Shown here piece after piece: positions 51,880-60,686 of a stretch of 64,000 bases of DNA. The notes under the pieces were generated by a model, which was given only the letters and a program-made list of their open reading frames with translations, searched no databases and was not told where the DNA came from. The translations under genes were made by a program, and so were the position numbers. Source of the DNA: JAUUZQ01 sp964538375 (GTDB lineage: Bacteria > Bacteroidota > Bacteroidia > Bacteroidales > GCA-2748055); contig CAZIFQ010000014.1 of NCBI GenBank assembly GCA_964538375.1, positions 1 to 64,000 on the forward strand, read 5' to 3'. Numbering within the stretch: the first letter of the stretch is position 1; every line of letters starts with the position of its first letter.

Positions 51880-53814
51880 TTATCGATAATCTTCTAACAT
51901 ATCAACTACGCGTAATAAAGCAGCAACACTGCTGGCATGACTTATGGCCCCTTTCGGATAATGAGGTGGATTCCCATCAAAGAGCTCAGAGATTGATCCG
52001 ACCCCGCGATACATCATATCCTGTTCAAATTCTGAATAAATTCTTTTAATCAGCGTCACGCCAGATCGTTTATGCACTTCTAAGTATCCTTTCGAAAAAT
52101 GCTCAAGCAACCAGGGCCATACTGAACCCTGATGATAAGCATGATCCCGTTTCACCTGGTCTCCCTGGTATACTCCTTTATAAGCTTCATTTTTTGGAGA
52201 TAATGTTCTTAATCCCCTGGGGGTTAGTAATTCATTTTGCACTGTATCCAAAACGCCCTTTTTCTGTTCATTTGAAAGAGGAGAAAATTGCAGAGAAGTA
52301 GCAATTACCTGGTTCGGTCGAACTGAAAAATCAACAAAATAATCGTCGACATAATCAGCAAGATAATTCTTATCATTGCTCCAGAATACGTCAATAAAGG
52401 CCTCTTTAATTTTTTTCGGAATTTCTTTCCATTCGCCAACAAACTTCTTGTTACCTTTTGCCCAGATTAATACCTGGCTAACTGCATTATACCAGAGTGC
52501 ATTCACCTCTACCTGGCAACCTTTTCTCAAATTAACGGGTTGACCATTAGACATAGCATCCATCCATGTAACCGGGATGCCCTCTTCTCCAGCATAAATT
52601 AACCCGTTATCCATCATGTGAATTCCGTATGAAGTGCCTTCTTTATAGGCATTAAGAATTTCAAGAATAGGTTTCTTATACGCTGCCCATATATCAATGG
52701 TACTATCAGCCTTTTCAATTTGTTGCAAGGCCCAGATAAACCATAGCGGCGCATCAACGGAATTGTAATTTCCAATATGGTTCCCGTCAATATTCGGGAA
52801 CAAGCCATCTTTCATTTTGCTGACCATAGTATCAACAATATCCCTCGCAGATTTTAGATCACCAGCCGAAAGTGTCAATCCTGGTAATGACATGAAAGTA
52901 TCACGAGCACGCTGTCCAAACCAGGGAAAGCCAGCAATCACTTCGGTTTGATTCCCTTTCCTGACAATGAACTGCTGACTTGCATTTAGCAAACAGTTTC
53001 TGAAACTGTCTTTTGGTATACGTAAATTTGACTCGGTCTGGAATTTTCTCTTTATTCCTCCGGGTGCAGCAAGAGTTGTTGAAGCTGAGAATACAATTGA
53101 TTCACCCTTTTTTATAGGTAATTCAAAGTATCCCGGGACATAAAGATCCTCCTTAAAATCATATCCTCTTTTCTGTTCCTCGATATACTCTATATTGTTA
53201 AACCAATCGGGTACAGGAATAAATTCCGGCTGCTTTGAAAACTGCATATGCAAATCAGGATAACCATCATATAAACAGGATGAAATACCATTTTGAATAT
53301 CCTTATAATATCGATTTACATATAAATTAGCTTTACTTAATTTATGGATACTTCTAAATGCAAGGAAGGGACTGAACCTTATCTTTGTATCGGAATGAGC
53401 ATCTTCAAGTGTAAATTTTAATAAAATCTGCTCCTGCTGCTGCACAAGCATCGACTCCTTGGTTAAAACTACACCACCAACACGATATGTAACTTTAGAA
53501 CCCTTCTCGGCATCAAAGTCCCTGATGTATTTATGACCACGAGGTACATACAAATCGCCTTCATATTTATGGATGCCAAGGTTAAATTCTTTCTCATGTT
53601 GTATAATTGTCACATCAAGAGAAGAAAGTAATACATGCTTATCTCCTCCAAAATTGTCAAGGGGACAAACCAATAAACCATGATATTTCCTCGTATTACA
53701 CCCGGATATTGTAGTGGAGGCATAAGCTCCGGCTCTATTTGAACGGAGAGTTTCCCTCGAAAGGGAATACTCAAGATTTACTAGTTCAGCTTTATCAAAC
53801 TTTAGGAAAGTCAT
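51880..53814 (-). CDS. Glycogen debranching enzyme (amylo-alpha-1,6-glucosidase)
   Basis: A protein of about 644 residues. The N-terminal GDE_N-type beta domain (about 20-270, with GCNTRKYHGLLV) and the C-terminal (alpha/alpha)6 catalytic barrel (about 290-645) are visible, with GFPWFGQRARDTFMSLPG, WPWLLEHF and SISELFDG motifs. It removes alpha-1,6 branches for the GH57 and phosphorylase proteins encoded downstream. A TTG at 53823 also opens the frame, but the ATG at 53814 (MTFLKFDKAEL) fits relatives and the promoter at 53837-53844. First gene of the operon. Confidence 0.93.
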   Translation of the reverse strand: MTFLKFDKAELVNLEYSLSRETLRSNRAGAYASTTISGCNTRKYHGLLVCPLDNFGGDKHVLLSSLDVTIIQHEKEFNLGIHKYEGDLYVPRGHKYIRDFDAEKGSKVTYRVGGVVLTKESMLVQQQEQILLKFTLEDAHSDTKIRFSPFLAFRSIHKLSKANLYVNRYYKDIQNGISSCLYDGYPDLHMQFSKQPEFIPVPDWFNNIEYIEEQKRGYDFKEDLYVPGYFELPIKKGESIVFSASTTLAAPGGIKRKFQTESNLRIPKDSFRNCLLNASQQFIVRKGNQTEVIAGFPWFGQRARDTFMSLPGLTLSAGDLKSARDIVDTMVSKMKDGLFPNIDGNHIGNYNSVDAPLWFIWALQQIEKADSTIDIWAAYKKPILEILNAYKEGTSYGIHMMDNGLIYAGEEGIPVTWMDAMSNGQPVNLRKGCQVEVNALWYNAVSQVLIWAKGNKKFVGEWKEIPKKIKEAFIDVFWSNDKNYLADYVDDYFVDFSVRPNQVIATSLQFSPLSNEQKKGVLDTVQNELLTPRGLRTLSPKNEAYKGVYQGDQVKRDHAYHQGSVWPWLLEHFSKGYLEVHKRSGVTLIKRIYSEFEQDMMYRGVGSISELFDGNPPHYPKGAISHASSVAALLRVVDMLEDYR

Positions 53815-53836
53815 ATCAATCAATCATTTAAAAGTT

Positions 53837-53844
53837 CAAAGATA
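53837..53844 (-). promoter_or_regulatory. -7 element of the glycogen operon
   Basis: TATCTTTG on the minus strand, a full match to the Bacteroidota -7 consensus, lies 22 bp before the preferred ATG of the debranching gene. No TTTG is found at the -33 position, where TTGA is the nearest candidate. The rest of the 53815-54070 gap is AT-rich with nothing recognisable. Confidence 0.5.
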
Positions 53845-54070
53845 CAAACAATATTCGTTTGAATATGAATCAATTTTAACATTCAAGTTAAATTATCATT
53901 AATAATAATGGTATCCCAGTATATCGATGTATTATGACTATAAAAACCACCATTTTGTTTAAGTAAATAACAAAATATCTCAAATCAACGTTAATTTTCC
54001 AGACTAGTGAGAGTGAATAGGCGATTTTTGCTCAGAAAATAATAAATTCGTGTCCAAATAATCCTTCATA

Positions 54071-55255
54071 ATGAAAGCACTGAGAATCTGGGGATGGGCG
54101 CTGCTAATTATCATCGCAGGCTGCAATGAGAACAAGAAAAAAGAAAGCTTCAACCAGCTGGATATTAGCATTACCTTATCCGGAATCATTGAAAACGGAG
54201 AAAATCAATTGGTAAGCGTTGACCGGATGGGAGCAAATGCCTTCATCCCAATGGATTCTGTTCGCTGTGATGAAGAGGGAAAATTTGAGATTACCTTTCA
54301 AAACACAGGAATTGACTTTTATTCAGTAAAATATTCAACCCATGGATATATTACACTAATTGCAAAACCAGGTGACAAGATTAAGATAACTGGCTCAACG
54401 GAAAGTATGCATCCATATACTGTTGAAGGTTCAAATGACTCTAAGCTAGTACAAACACTTTCTTTAGCGCACAGAAATGTTCTTGATCAGCTCCAGGAAA
54501 TCTCAAAGCAGACAAATGAAATACTAGGAGGGGTAAACTATTCTGAATTGAAACAGGAACTGAACCTGAAGTATGATTCCATTACTAATGATTTTCACGA
54601 TTATTCAATAGATTTTATCAAAAATAATTCAAGCTCTCCCGCAATTCTTTTCGCACTATACAACCAGTATGGTCCTCGCTTATCGGTTTTTCAATTGCCA
54701 AAAGATATGGACATATACAAGTTTGCAGACTCTTCCCTTTTCGCAATATATCCTTACAATGAAGCAGTATTGGCACTACACATGCAATTAATCACTGTGG
54801 AACAACAAAATAAATTACAGCAAAAGAAAATAGTGATCAAAGAAGGAATGGCTGCCCCGGATTTTGTGATGCTTGGCTCTGATGGTGAAATGCTTTCTCT
54901 AACTGATCTAAGAGGAAATTACGTTTTAATTCAGTTCTGGTCCTCATGGAGTAAACTTTCCATGGACGAAAATATCTACCTCACTGATTGCTATAATAAA
55001 TTTCATAATCGTAGCTTTACCATCCTCCAGGTATCCATTGATGATGATAAGAAAGCATGGTTGAGCGCGATTAAAAAGATGGAGTCGAAATGGTATCATG
55101 TGAGCGATCTTCAGAGGTGGGAATCAAAGGTATTAGATTTGTACGACGTAGAAAGAATCCCGGCTAACTTTCTCGTAAATCCTGAAGGAATTATCGTTGA
55201 GAAAGACTTGTTTGGAGAAAAGATTGAACAAACAATAGGGAAGTATATTAAATAA
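54071..55255 (+). CDS. TlpA-like thioredoxin-fold lipoprotein lacking CxxC
   Basis: A 394-residue lipoprotein: the signal ends LLIIIAGC (Cys18). The N-terminal part is a DUF4369-like beta domain (about 30-130), followed by a helical spacer (about 145-255) and a thioredoxin-like domain (about 275-390). Where active proteins have WCxxC, this one reads WSSWSKLS: both cysteines are replaced by Ser. The cis-Pro loop (RIPANFLV) and the fold core are retained. It cannot be a thiol oxidoreductase of the ordinary type and may have become a binding protein. The paralogue at 55264-56415 follows after 8 bp. Confidence 0.87.
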   Translation: MKALRIWGWALLIIIAGCNENKKKESFNQLDISITLSGIIENGENQLVSVDRMGANAFIPMDSVRCDEEGKFEITFQNTGIDFYSVKYSTHGYITLIAKPGDKIKITGSTESMHPYTVEGSNDSKLVQTLSLAHRNVLDQLQEISKQTNEILGGVNYSELKQELNLKYDSITNDFHDYSIDFIKNNSSSPAILFALYNQYGPRLSVFQLPKDMDIYKFADSSLFAIYPYNEAVLALHMQLITVEQQNKLQQKKIVIKEGMAAPDFVMLGSDGEMLSLTDLRGNYVLIQFWSSWSKLSMDENIYLTDCYNKFHNRSFTILQVSIDDDKKAWLSAIKKMESKWYHVSDLQRWESKVLDLYDVERIPANFLVNPEGIIVEKDLFGEKIEQTIGKYIK

Positions 55256-55263
55256 TAACTAAG

Positions 55264-56415
55264 ATGAAAAAGTATTTTGTATTTGTAACAATTGCAGCTT
55301 TCCTGCTATCATGCAATGACGAACAAAGTGTTACGATTAGCGGAGCATATCCTGATGGAGCGGGACAAATGATGACCTTGGAATTGTTGAATGTAAATCA
55401 GCTGATGGTGATCGACTCTGTAGAAGTTAAAAATAGCGGTAAATTCAAAATTAATATTGATCTGAAAAATCCTGAATTGATCCTGGTTAAAAATGAAATC
55501 GGACAAGTCATCAACCTATTGCCACATCCGGGAGAGAATATCACACTTGATATCAACTGTGCTGAATACGCAACTTGCTACTCTGTTCAGGGATCAAAAG
55601 AATCAGAGGATATTCGATCCCTGGTATTGAAAGTTGAAGACACCAAAACGAAACTGGATTCTATTATAACATTGTTGAACCAAACAGAAGACGCTGATAT
55701 TTCTGAATCCCTCGCAAAAGAATATTCAGAGATATTTGAAGCGCAGCGAATGCATAGCACCAAGTTTGTTGTTGAAAATATTTCATCTCTTTCCAGTATC
55801 TATGCACTTTATCAAAGAATCGGCCCTGATGAATATGTATTTTATAAAACCAGGGATTTACAATATTTGAAGATCGTTGCTGATTCCGTTAAGACCATCT
55901 ATCCAGGTTCCAGCCTGGTTGTTTCTCTTGTTCAGGATGCAGCACGGAAACAAAAACAATATGAAAATATGGTTCTGTTAAACAAATTGGGGGAAAAAGG
56001 GATGAGTGGAACTGGAAACATTGATTTGAATATCAAGGATAAAGATGGGAAAGAAATACGGCTTAACTCCCTGAAAGGGAAAGTAGTATTATTGAACTTT
56101 TGGGCCTCCTCTGACCAGGCAAGTCTAAAATCCAACAAAACTTTACAAGCTATTTATAATCAGTATCATGCAAAAGGTTTTGAAGTATACTCAGTCTCTT
56201 TAGACAATAACAAAGCAGCATGGCTGGATGCAGTCAGATTTGATGAATATAAGTGGATAGATGTATGTGAACTCACCTACCCGGATTCATATGCAGCAGC
56301 TATTTATAATTTGCAATCTATACCAACCAATTTCCTGATAGATAAAAAAGGAAATATTGTAGCAAAAAATCTTAATGGTAAACTGCTCGGCACCTGGCTC
56401 GATAACCTGCTCTAA
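55264..56415 (+). CDS. TlpA-like thioredoxin-fold lipoprotein lacking CxxC, second copy
   Basis: A 383-residue paralogue of the preceding protein with the same order: a lipoprotein signal ending FLLSC (Cys17), a DUF4369-like domain (about 25-120), a helical spacer and a thioredoxin-like C-terminal domain (about 250-380). The active-site segment reads NFWASSDQAS, so again no CxxC. The cis-Pro loop SIPTNFLI is retained. The redox centre is replaced differently in the two copies (Ser/Ser versus Asp/Ser), which suggests loss under relaxed or altered function after duplication. It lies 7 bp before lpxH and may share its transcript. Confidence 0.87.
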   Translation: MKKYFVFVTIAAFLLSCNDEQSVTISGAYPDGAGQMMTLELLNVNQLMVIDSVEVKNSGKFKINIDLKNPELILVKNEIGQVINLLPHPGENITLDINCAEYATCYSVQGSKESEDIRSLVLKVEDTKTKLDSIITLLNQTEDADISESLAKEYSEIFEAQRMHSTKFVVENISSLSSIYALYQRIGPDEYVFYKTRDLQYLKIVADSVKTIYPGSSLVVSLVQDAARKQKQYENMVLLNKLGEKGMSGTGNIDLNIKDKDGKEIRLNSLKGKVVLLNFWASSDQASLKSNKTLQAIYNQYHAKGFEVYSVSLDNNKAAWLDAVRFDEYKWIDVCELTYPDSYAAAIYNLQSIPTNFLIDKKGNIVAKNLNGKLLGTWLDNLL

Positions 56416-56422
56416 AGTTATT

Positions 56423-57184
56423 ATGTCAAACATAGGTCAGAACATATATTTCGCATCAGACATCCATCTCGGGATGCACCCCATTGAGAAGAGTCGCATA
56501 CGCGAAAAACTATTTATCAAATGGCTTTCAAGCGTGGAAAATGAGATGGCCGAGTTGTGGTTGCTAGGAGACTTATTTGACTACTGGTTTGAATACAAAA
56601 AAGTAGTTCCCAAAGGATTTACCAGGCTACTTGGGAAGCTTTCAGAACTAAGCGATAGAGGTGTGGAAATTCACATTTTTAGTGGAAATCACGACGTATG
56701 GTTGTTTGACTATCTGTCAGAAGAAGTGGGTGTGGAGATTCATCACCATCCCTTAATCAAACAATTTGGCGAGCTTATTTTCTATATGTCTCATGGTGAT
56801 GGTCTGAACAAACATGATAAAGGATATTTAATACTGAAATCAATCTTCCGTAGCAGGTTTCTCCAATGGTGCTATGCAAGAATCCATCCAAACGGTGCTA
56901 CAGCATTTGCACAATGGTGGTCGAAAAAGAGCAGGTACAATAAGGGATTTAATCATCCCTACAAGGGTGATGATGCCGAAGAACAAGTTGTATTTGCCAG
57001 GAATTATTTGAAAGAATCACCGGAGATTGACTGCTTCCTTTTTGGCCACCGGCACCTGGCATTTGATGTGACTATTGGGGAAAAGAAACGAGTCATTTGC
57101 CTGGGAGACTGGATCGGCAATAATACATTTGCCGTATTTAATGGCAAAGATATTTCTTTAGAGAAATTTAACCCGAGCCAATAG
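56423..57184 (+). CDS. lpxH: UDP-2,3-diacylglucosamine diphosphatase
   Basis: A calcineurin-type phosphoesterase of about 253 residues that forms lipid X in lipid A synthesis. Metal-binding motifs are present in order: FASDIHLG, LLGDLFDYWFEY, SGNHDVW, MSHGDG and FGHRHLA. The frame is open from 56375 over the end of the previous gene. ATG at 56423, 7 bp after that stop, begins SNIGQNIYFASDIHLG and is the natural start. An lptB gene (23052-23774) elsewhere in the window serves the same envelope pathway. A bidirectional terminator follows. Confidence 0.92.
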   Translation: MSNIGQNIYFASDIHLGMHPIEKSRIREKLFIKWLSSVENEMAELWLLGDLFDYWFEYKKVVPKGFTRLLGKLSELSDRGVEIHIFSGNHDVWLFDYLSEEVGVEIHHHPLIKQFGELIFYMSHGDGLNKHDKGYLILKSIFRSRFLQWCYARIHPNGATAFAQWWSKKSRYNKGFNHPYKGDDAEEQVVFARNYLKESPEIDCFLFGHRHLAFDVTIGEKKRVICLGDWIGNNTFAVFNGKDISLEKFNPSQ

Positions 57185-57213
57185 AAGATCACGAATCAAA
57201 TTTTTATAAATTA

Positions 57214-57246
57214 AGAAAGGCCGGTCTTGTTAAGACCGGCCTTTCT
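57214..57246. terminator. Bidirectional terminator between lpxH and hppA
   Basis: A perfect 15-bp stem (57214-57228 with 57232-57246) and a 3-nt loop lie between the convergent stops of lpxH and the pyrophosphatase gene. Its position and strength suit termination in both directions. Confidence 0.8.
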
Positions 57247-57264
57247 CTTCATATAATAATTCTA

Positions 57265-59571
57265 TTACATTATACTAAAGGCTACAGTAAGACCTGCCAT
57301 AACAACAGATACCATAGTCATCAACTTAATAAGAATGTTCAGTGAAGGTCCTGAAGTATCTTTAAAAGGATCTCCAACAGTATCACCAACAACGGCGGCT
57401 TTGTGAGCATCGCTTCCTTTTCCACCATAATTACCTTTTTCAATAAATTTCTTTGCATTATCCCATGCTCCACCTGCATTGTTCATAAATACAGCCAGGG
57501 TAAAGCCGGTAGTCAGAACTCCCATCAGCAGTCCAACAACTCCTGCTACTCCCAGAATAAGTCCAATTACAATAGGCACAATAATAGCAATCAATGAAGG
57601 AAGAATCATCTCTTTTTGAGCTCCCTTAGTCGAAATAGCAACACATTTTGCATATTCAGGAGTTTGCTCACCTTTCATTATTCCCGGCATTTCACGGAAC
57701 TGACGTCTTACCTCCTCTACCATTGAAGAAGCAGCACGTCCAACAGCTTTCATCGTAAGTGAACTGAAAAGGAAAGCCATCATCGCACCAAGAAAAATAC
57801 CTCCAATTACCAAAGGATTAAATAATGAAAGATCGTATGCAGCTACAAAATCTTTGATACCTGCAGTTTCAAGTTGAACAGCGGTTTGTCCAGCCTCAAC
57901 AGCTGGAATCAAATCACCCTTGTAGAACAAGGTATCACCCACCTGTCGAAATCCTTCACCGCCCTTATCAGAGAGTTTTCCTAGCCATAAGCGAACCTCT
58001 TCCATATAAGCTGCAAGAAGTGCCATTGCAGTAAGTGCAGCAGAACCAATGGCAAACCCTTTACCTGTTGCAGCAGTGGTATTACCAAGCATATCCAGGG
58101 CATCAGTACGCTCCCTTACTTCTGAAGGTAATTCTGCCATTTCAGCATTTCCACCTGCATTATCAGCAATAGGGCCAAATGCATCAGTTGCCAATGTAAT
58201 ACCTAGCGTTGAAAGCATTCCAACAGCAGCAAAACCAATACCGTAAACGCCCATTGCAAAATTACTGAATCCACCTGCAAAACCGTATGCTGCAATGATT
58301 CCAATTACAATCGTAACAACAGGTATCCATGTAGATGCCATTCCCACAGCAAGACCATCAATAATGGTGGTTGCAGGACCCTGTTTAGTCTGATTGGCAA
58401 TACCCTTGGTTGGTTTATATTCATCTGAAGTATATCTCTCAGTGGCTTGACCAATAACTACCCCGGCAACAAGACCGGCAACTACGGAACCAAAAATTCC
58501 CCAGGTAATCCATCCGGCAACTGCCATAAGGGCAATTGCTATGAGTATAAGAACTGAGCTACCACCTGTACCAAGAAGGAGTGCATTTAATAAATTCTTT
58601 TGTGTTGCAGTTTCTTTTGTTCTTACCATAAAAACTCCAACAATAGATAATATGATACCTACAGCAGCAACCATCATTGGCGCGAGAACTGCAGTCATCT
58701 GGCTGATACCACTACCACTGGCGAGGATTGGTAAAGCAGCGCCAAGAGCAGCTGTGGCAAGAATGGATCCAGCATATGATTCATAAAGGTCAGCACCCAT
58801 TCCGGCTACATCACCAACGTTGTCACCAACGTTATCGGCAATTGTTGCAGGGTTACGTGGATCGTCTTCAGGAATACCTGCTTCGATTTTACCAACAAGG
58901 TCGGCCCCTACGTCAGCAGCTTTTGTGAAAATACCACCACCAACACGTGCAAATAATGCCTGTGTTGAAGCACCCATACCAAATGTAAGCATGGTGGCCG
59001 TGATCTCAATTAATTTCTGATGTTCTGTAGTATTGGGATGAACAAATGTCAGACCCATGAAATGAACTCCTGTTGCCATGTGCTCTGGCGTGAATATCAC
59101 TCCGTTCAACAACCAAAACCAAAGTGCAATATCTAACAGACCAAAACCAACTACTACGAACCCCATTACAGCACCACTACGGAAAGCAACTTTTAAACCT
59201 TTATTTAAGGAAATAGATGCTCCTTGCGCTGTCCTGGCAGATGCAAATGTTGCCGTTTTCATTCCAAGGAATCCACATAGACCGGAAAAAAAACCACCGG
59301 TAAGGAAAGCGATTGGAACAAATGGATTTTGAACACCTATGAATGCCAATACTCCGAGGAGAATCAACAATACAACAAATACAAGAGCAACAACTTTGTA
59401 CTGACGCTTAATATACGCCATAGCTCCTTCTCTAACATACTGAGCAATCTCCTTCATTCTAGGAGTACCCTCAGAATTCTTCATCATGTCTTTGAAGAAA
59501 ATGTAAGCAAACACAAGTGCAATAACAGCTGCAACAGGTATGAGCCAGAAAAAATCAGAAATTTCTTTCAT
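57265..59571 (-). CDS. hppA: Membrane-bound ion-translocating pyrophosphatase, K+-dependent type
   Basis: A 768-residue integral membrane protein with about 16 helices that couples pyrophosphate hydrolysis to Na+ and/or H+ transport. The pyrophosphate site is complete: DVGADLVGKIEAGIPEDDPRNPA, then IADNVGDNVGD, and the C-terminal VGDTVGDPFKDTSGPS. In GNTTAATGKGFAIG the first Ala (not Lys) marks the K+-dependent subfamily. Ion specificity (Na+, H+ or both) depends on the position of a gate Glu, which I cannot settle by eye. It is convergent with lpxH, with a terminator between. Confidence 0.95.
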   Translation of the reverse strand: MKEISDFFWLIPVAAVIALVFAYIFFKDMMKNSEGTPRMKEIAQYVREGAMAYIKRQYKVVALVFVVLLILLGVLAFIGVQNPFVPIAFLTGGFFSGLCGFLGMKTATFASARTAQGASISLNKGLKVAFRSGAVMGFVVVGFGLLDIALWFWLLNGVIFTPEHMATGVHFMGLTFVHPNTTEHQKLIEITATMLTFGMGASTQALFARVGGGIFTKAADVGADLVGKIEAGIPEDDPRNPATIADNVGDNVGDVAGMGADLYESYAGSILATAALGAALPILASGSGISQMTAVLAPMMVAAVGIILSIVGVFMVRTKETATQKNLLNALLLGTGGSSVLILIAIALMAVAGWITWGIFGSVVAGLVAGVVIGQATERYTSDEYKPTKGIANQTKQGPATTIIDGLAVGMASTWIPVVTIVIGIIAAYGFAGGFSNFAMGVYGIGFAAVGMLSTLGITLATDAFGPIADNAGGNAEMAELPSEVRERTDALDMLGNTTAATGKGFAIGSAALTAMALLAAYMEEVRLWLGKLSDKGGEGFRQVGDTLFYKGDLIPAVEAGQTAVQLETAGIKDFVAAYDLSLFNPLVIGGIFLGAMMAFLFSSLTMKAVGRAASSMVEEVRRQFREMPGIMKGEQTPEYAKCVAISTKGAQKEMILPSLIAIIVPIVIGLILGVAGVVGLLMGVLTTGFTLAVFMNNAGGAWDNAKKFIEKGNYGGKGSDAHKAAVVGDTVGDPFKDTSGPSLNILIKLMTMVSVVMAGLTVAFSIM

Positions 59572-59899
59572 AACAGTTCGATTTAGTTGAAATTATTTTC
59601 TATTTAATTGAGTACTAATAGCAAACAACATTTTTTATGTAAAAATCAATACTCTTAAAAATTTTGAAGGATTAAAGTTAGCTAATTTGTTTTTAGAAAT
59701 GAACTAAATAAATGCTTTACAACACATCTTAAAAATTCCATATGTTCATTAAATACCTGTCTGCAACAGGTACATATATAAAGTATAACGAATTTTTATT
59801 ACCGCATAAAAGATCGATGAGTTTTTCTACAATATTTGTTATTTCATCTCTATCTTTAACACCTATAAAAAACAATCTTTCGCACCAGGGCAAAGTAAT
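59572..59899. other. Intergenic region between hppA and sulfotransferase gene
   Basis: A 328-bp AT-rich stretch between divergent genes. A TATCTTTA element near 59850-59860 (plus strand) may be the -7 part of the sulfotransferase promoter; no TTTG lies at the expected distance. I see no RNA gene, repeat or convincing small gene. Confidence 0.5.
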
Positions 59900-60676
59900 A
59901 TGATCATATTCACCCATATACCTAAAACTGCGGGTACAACTTTGAAGTATATCCTGCGCAATAACTTTGGTGTACGGCACATTGATGCTGCAAAAGTAAA
60001 GAAGGACATCTATACTGAAGACGATCTCAACTTCGCCCGAAAAATATTTAACAGGCCCTTAGCACTGTCAGGTCATAATTTAATCGATCCGGCTTCAAAC
60101 ATAAAAGAACCAGGAGCTAAAATTATTACAGTACTCAGAGATCCTCTTACCAGGTGCGCATCAAATTACCAGGATGAAGTGTTAAGAGGAAAACTGAAAC
60201 TTTCCTTTGAAGATTGGATAGCCAAAGAAGCGCATCAAAATCTTTCAGTTAAGATAATTTCTGGTTCTGATAATATTGAAAAAGCAAAAACTTTGCTCAG
60301 GGAATCTTATCATTGGGTCGGTATCACAGAACGTTTCGATGAATCACTCAAGCTACTCTGTATACAAATTAATGAGCCATTGAATCTGCAATACAGAAGG
60401 ATGATTACTGCCGGTAGTAATGAAATAAAGAGTTCAATTCTGAATGATCCGAAATCACTGGAGCTTCTGAAAAAACATAATGCACTTGATCAGGAACTTT
60501 ACAACTACGCATTGATGGAGATATTCCTTCCAGCCATAAAAGAGCACAAAGAGGTAATGAGTAAAATCAGCTTACCGGCTCAGAAAAAATCAACGTGGAA
60601 TGACTTCAAGTATAGAAGAAGCGTGGGTTACAATAAATTTGTATATCGACAACTCATTAAACTACTGAAAAAATAA
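59900..60676 (+). CDS. Sulfotransferase family protein
   Basis: A 258-residue protein of the sulfotransferase-2 type. The PAPS 5'-phosphosulfate-binding motif HIPKTAGTTLKYIL is at residues about 6-19 and the 3'-phosphate-binding motif ITVLRDPLTRCASNYQ at about 75-90. The central segment (WVGITERFDESL) and a basic C-terminus follow. There is no signal peptide or membrane helix, so it acts in the cytoplasm. Acceptors for related enzymes are carbohydrates or lipids; none can be assigned here. The gene is isolated between hppA and the DUF5916 gene, and no PAPS synthesis genes lie in the window. The ATG start is clear. Confidence 0.85.
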   Translation: MIIFTHIPKTAGTTLKYILRNNFGVRHIDAAKVKKDIYTEDDLNFARKIFNRPLALSGHNLIDPASNIKEPGAKIITVLRDPLTRCASNYQDEVLRGKLKLSFEDWIAKEAHQNLSVKIISGSDNIEKAKTLLRESYHWVGITERFDESLKLLCIQINEPLNLQYRRMITAGSNEIKSSILNDPKSLELLKKHNALDQELYNYALMEIFLPAIKEHKEVMSKISLPAQKKSTWNDFKYRRSVGYNKFVYRQLIKLLKK

Positions 60677-60686
60677 TTCGGATTTA

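Noticed and set aside
59729..59980. An 83-residue minus-strand frame between hppA and the sulfotransferase
   Set aside because: It overlaps the conserved PAPS-binding start of the sulfotransferase and has no family features.
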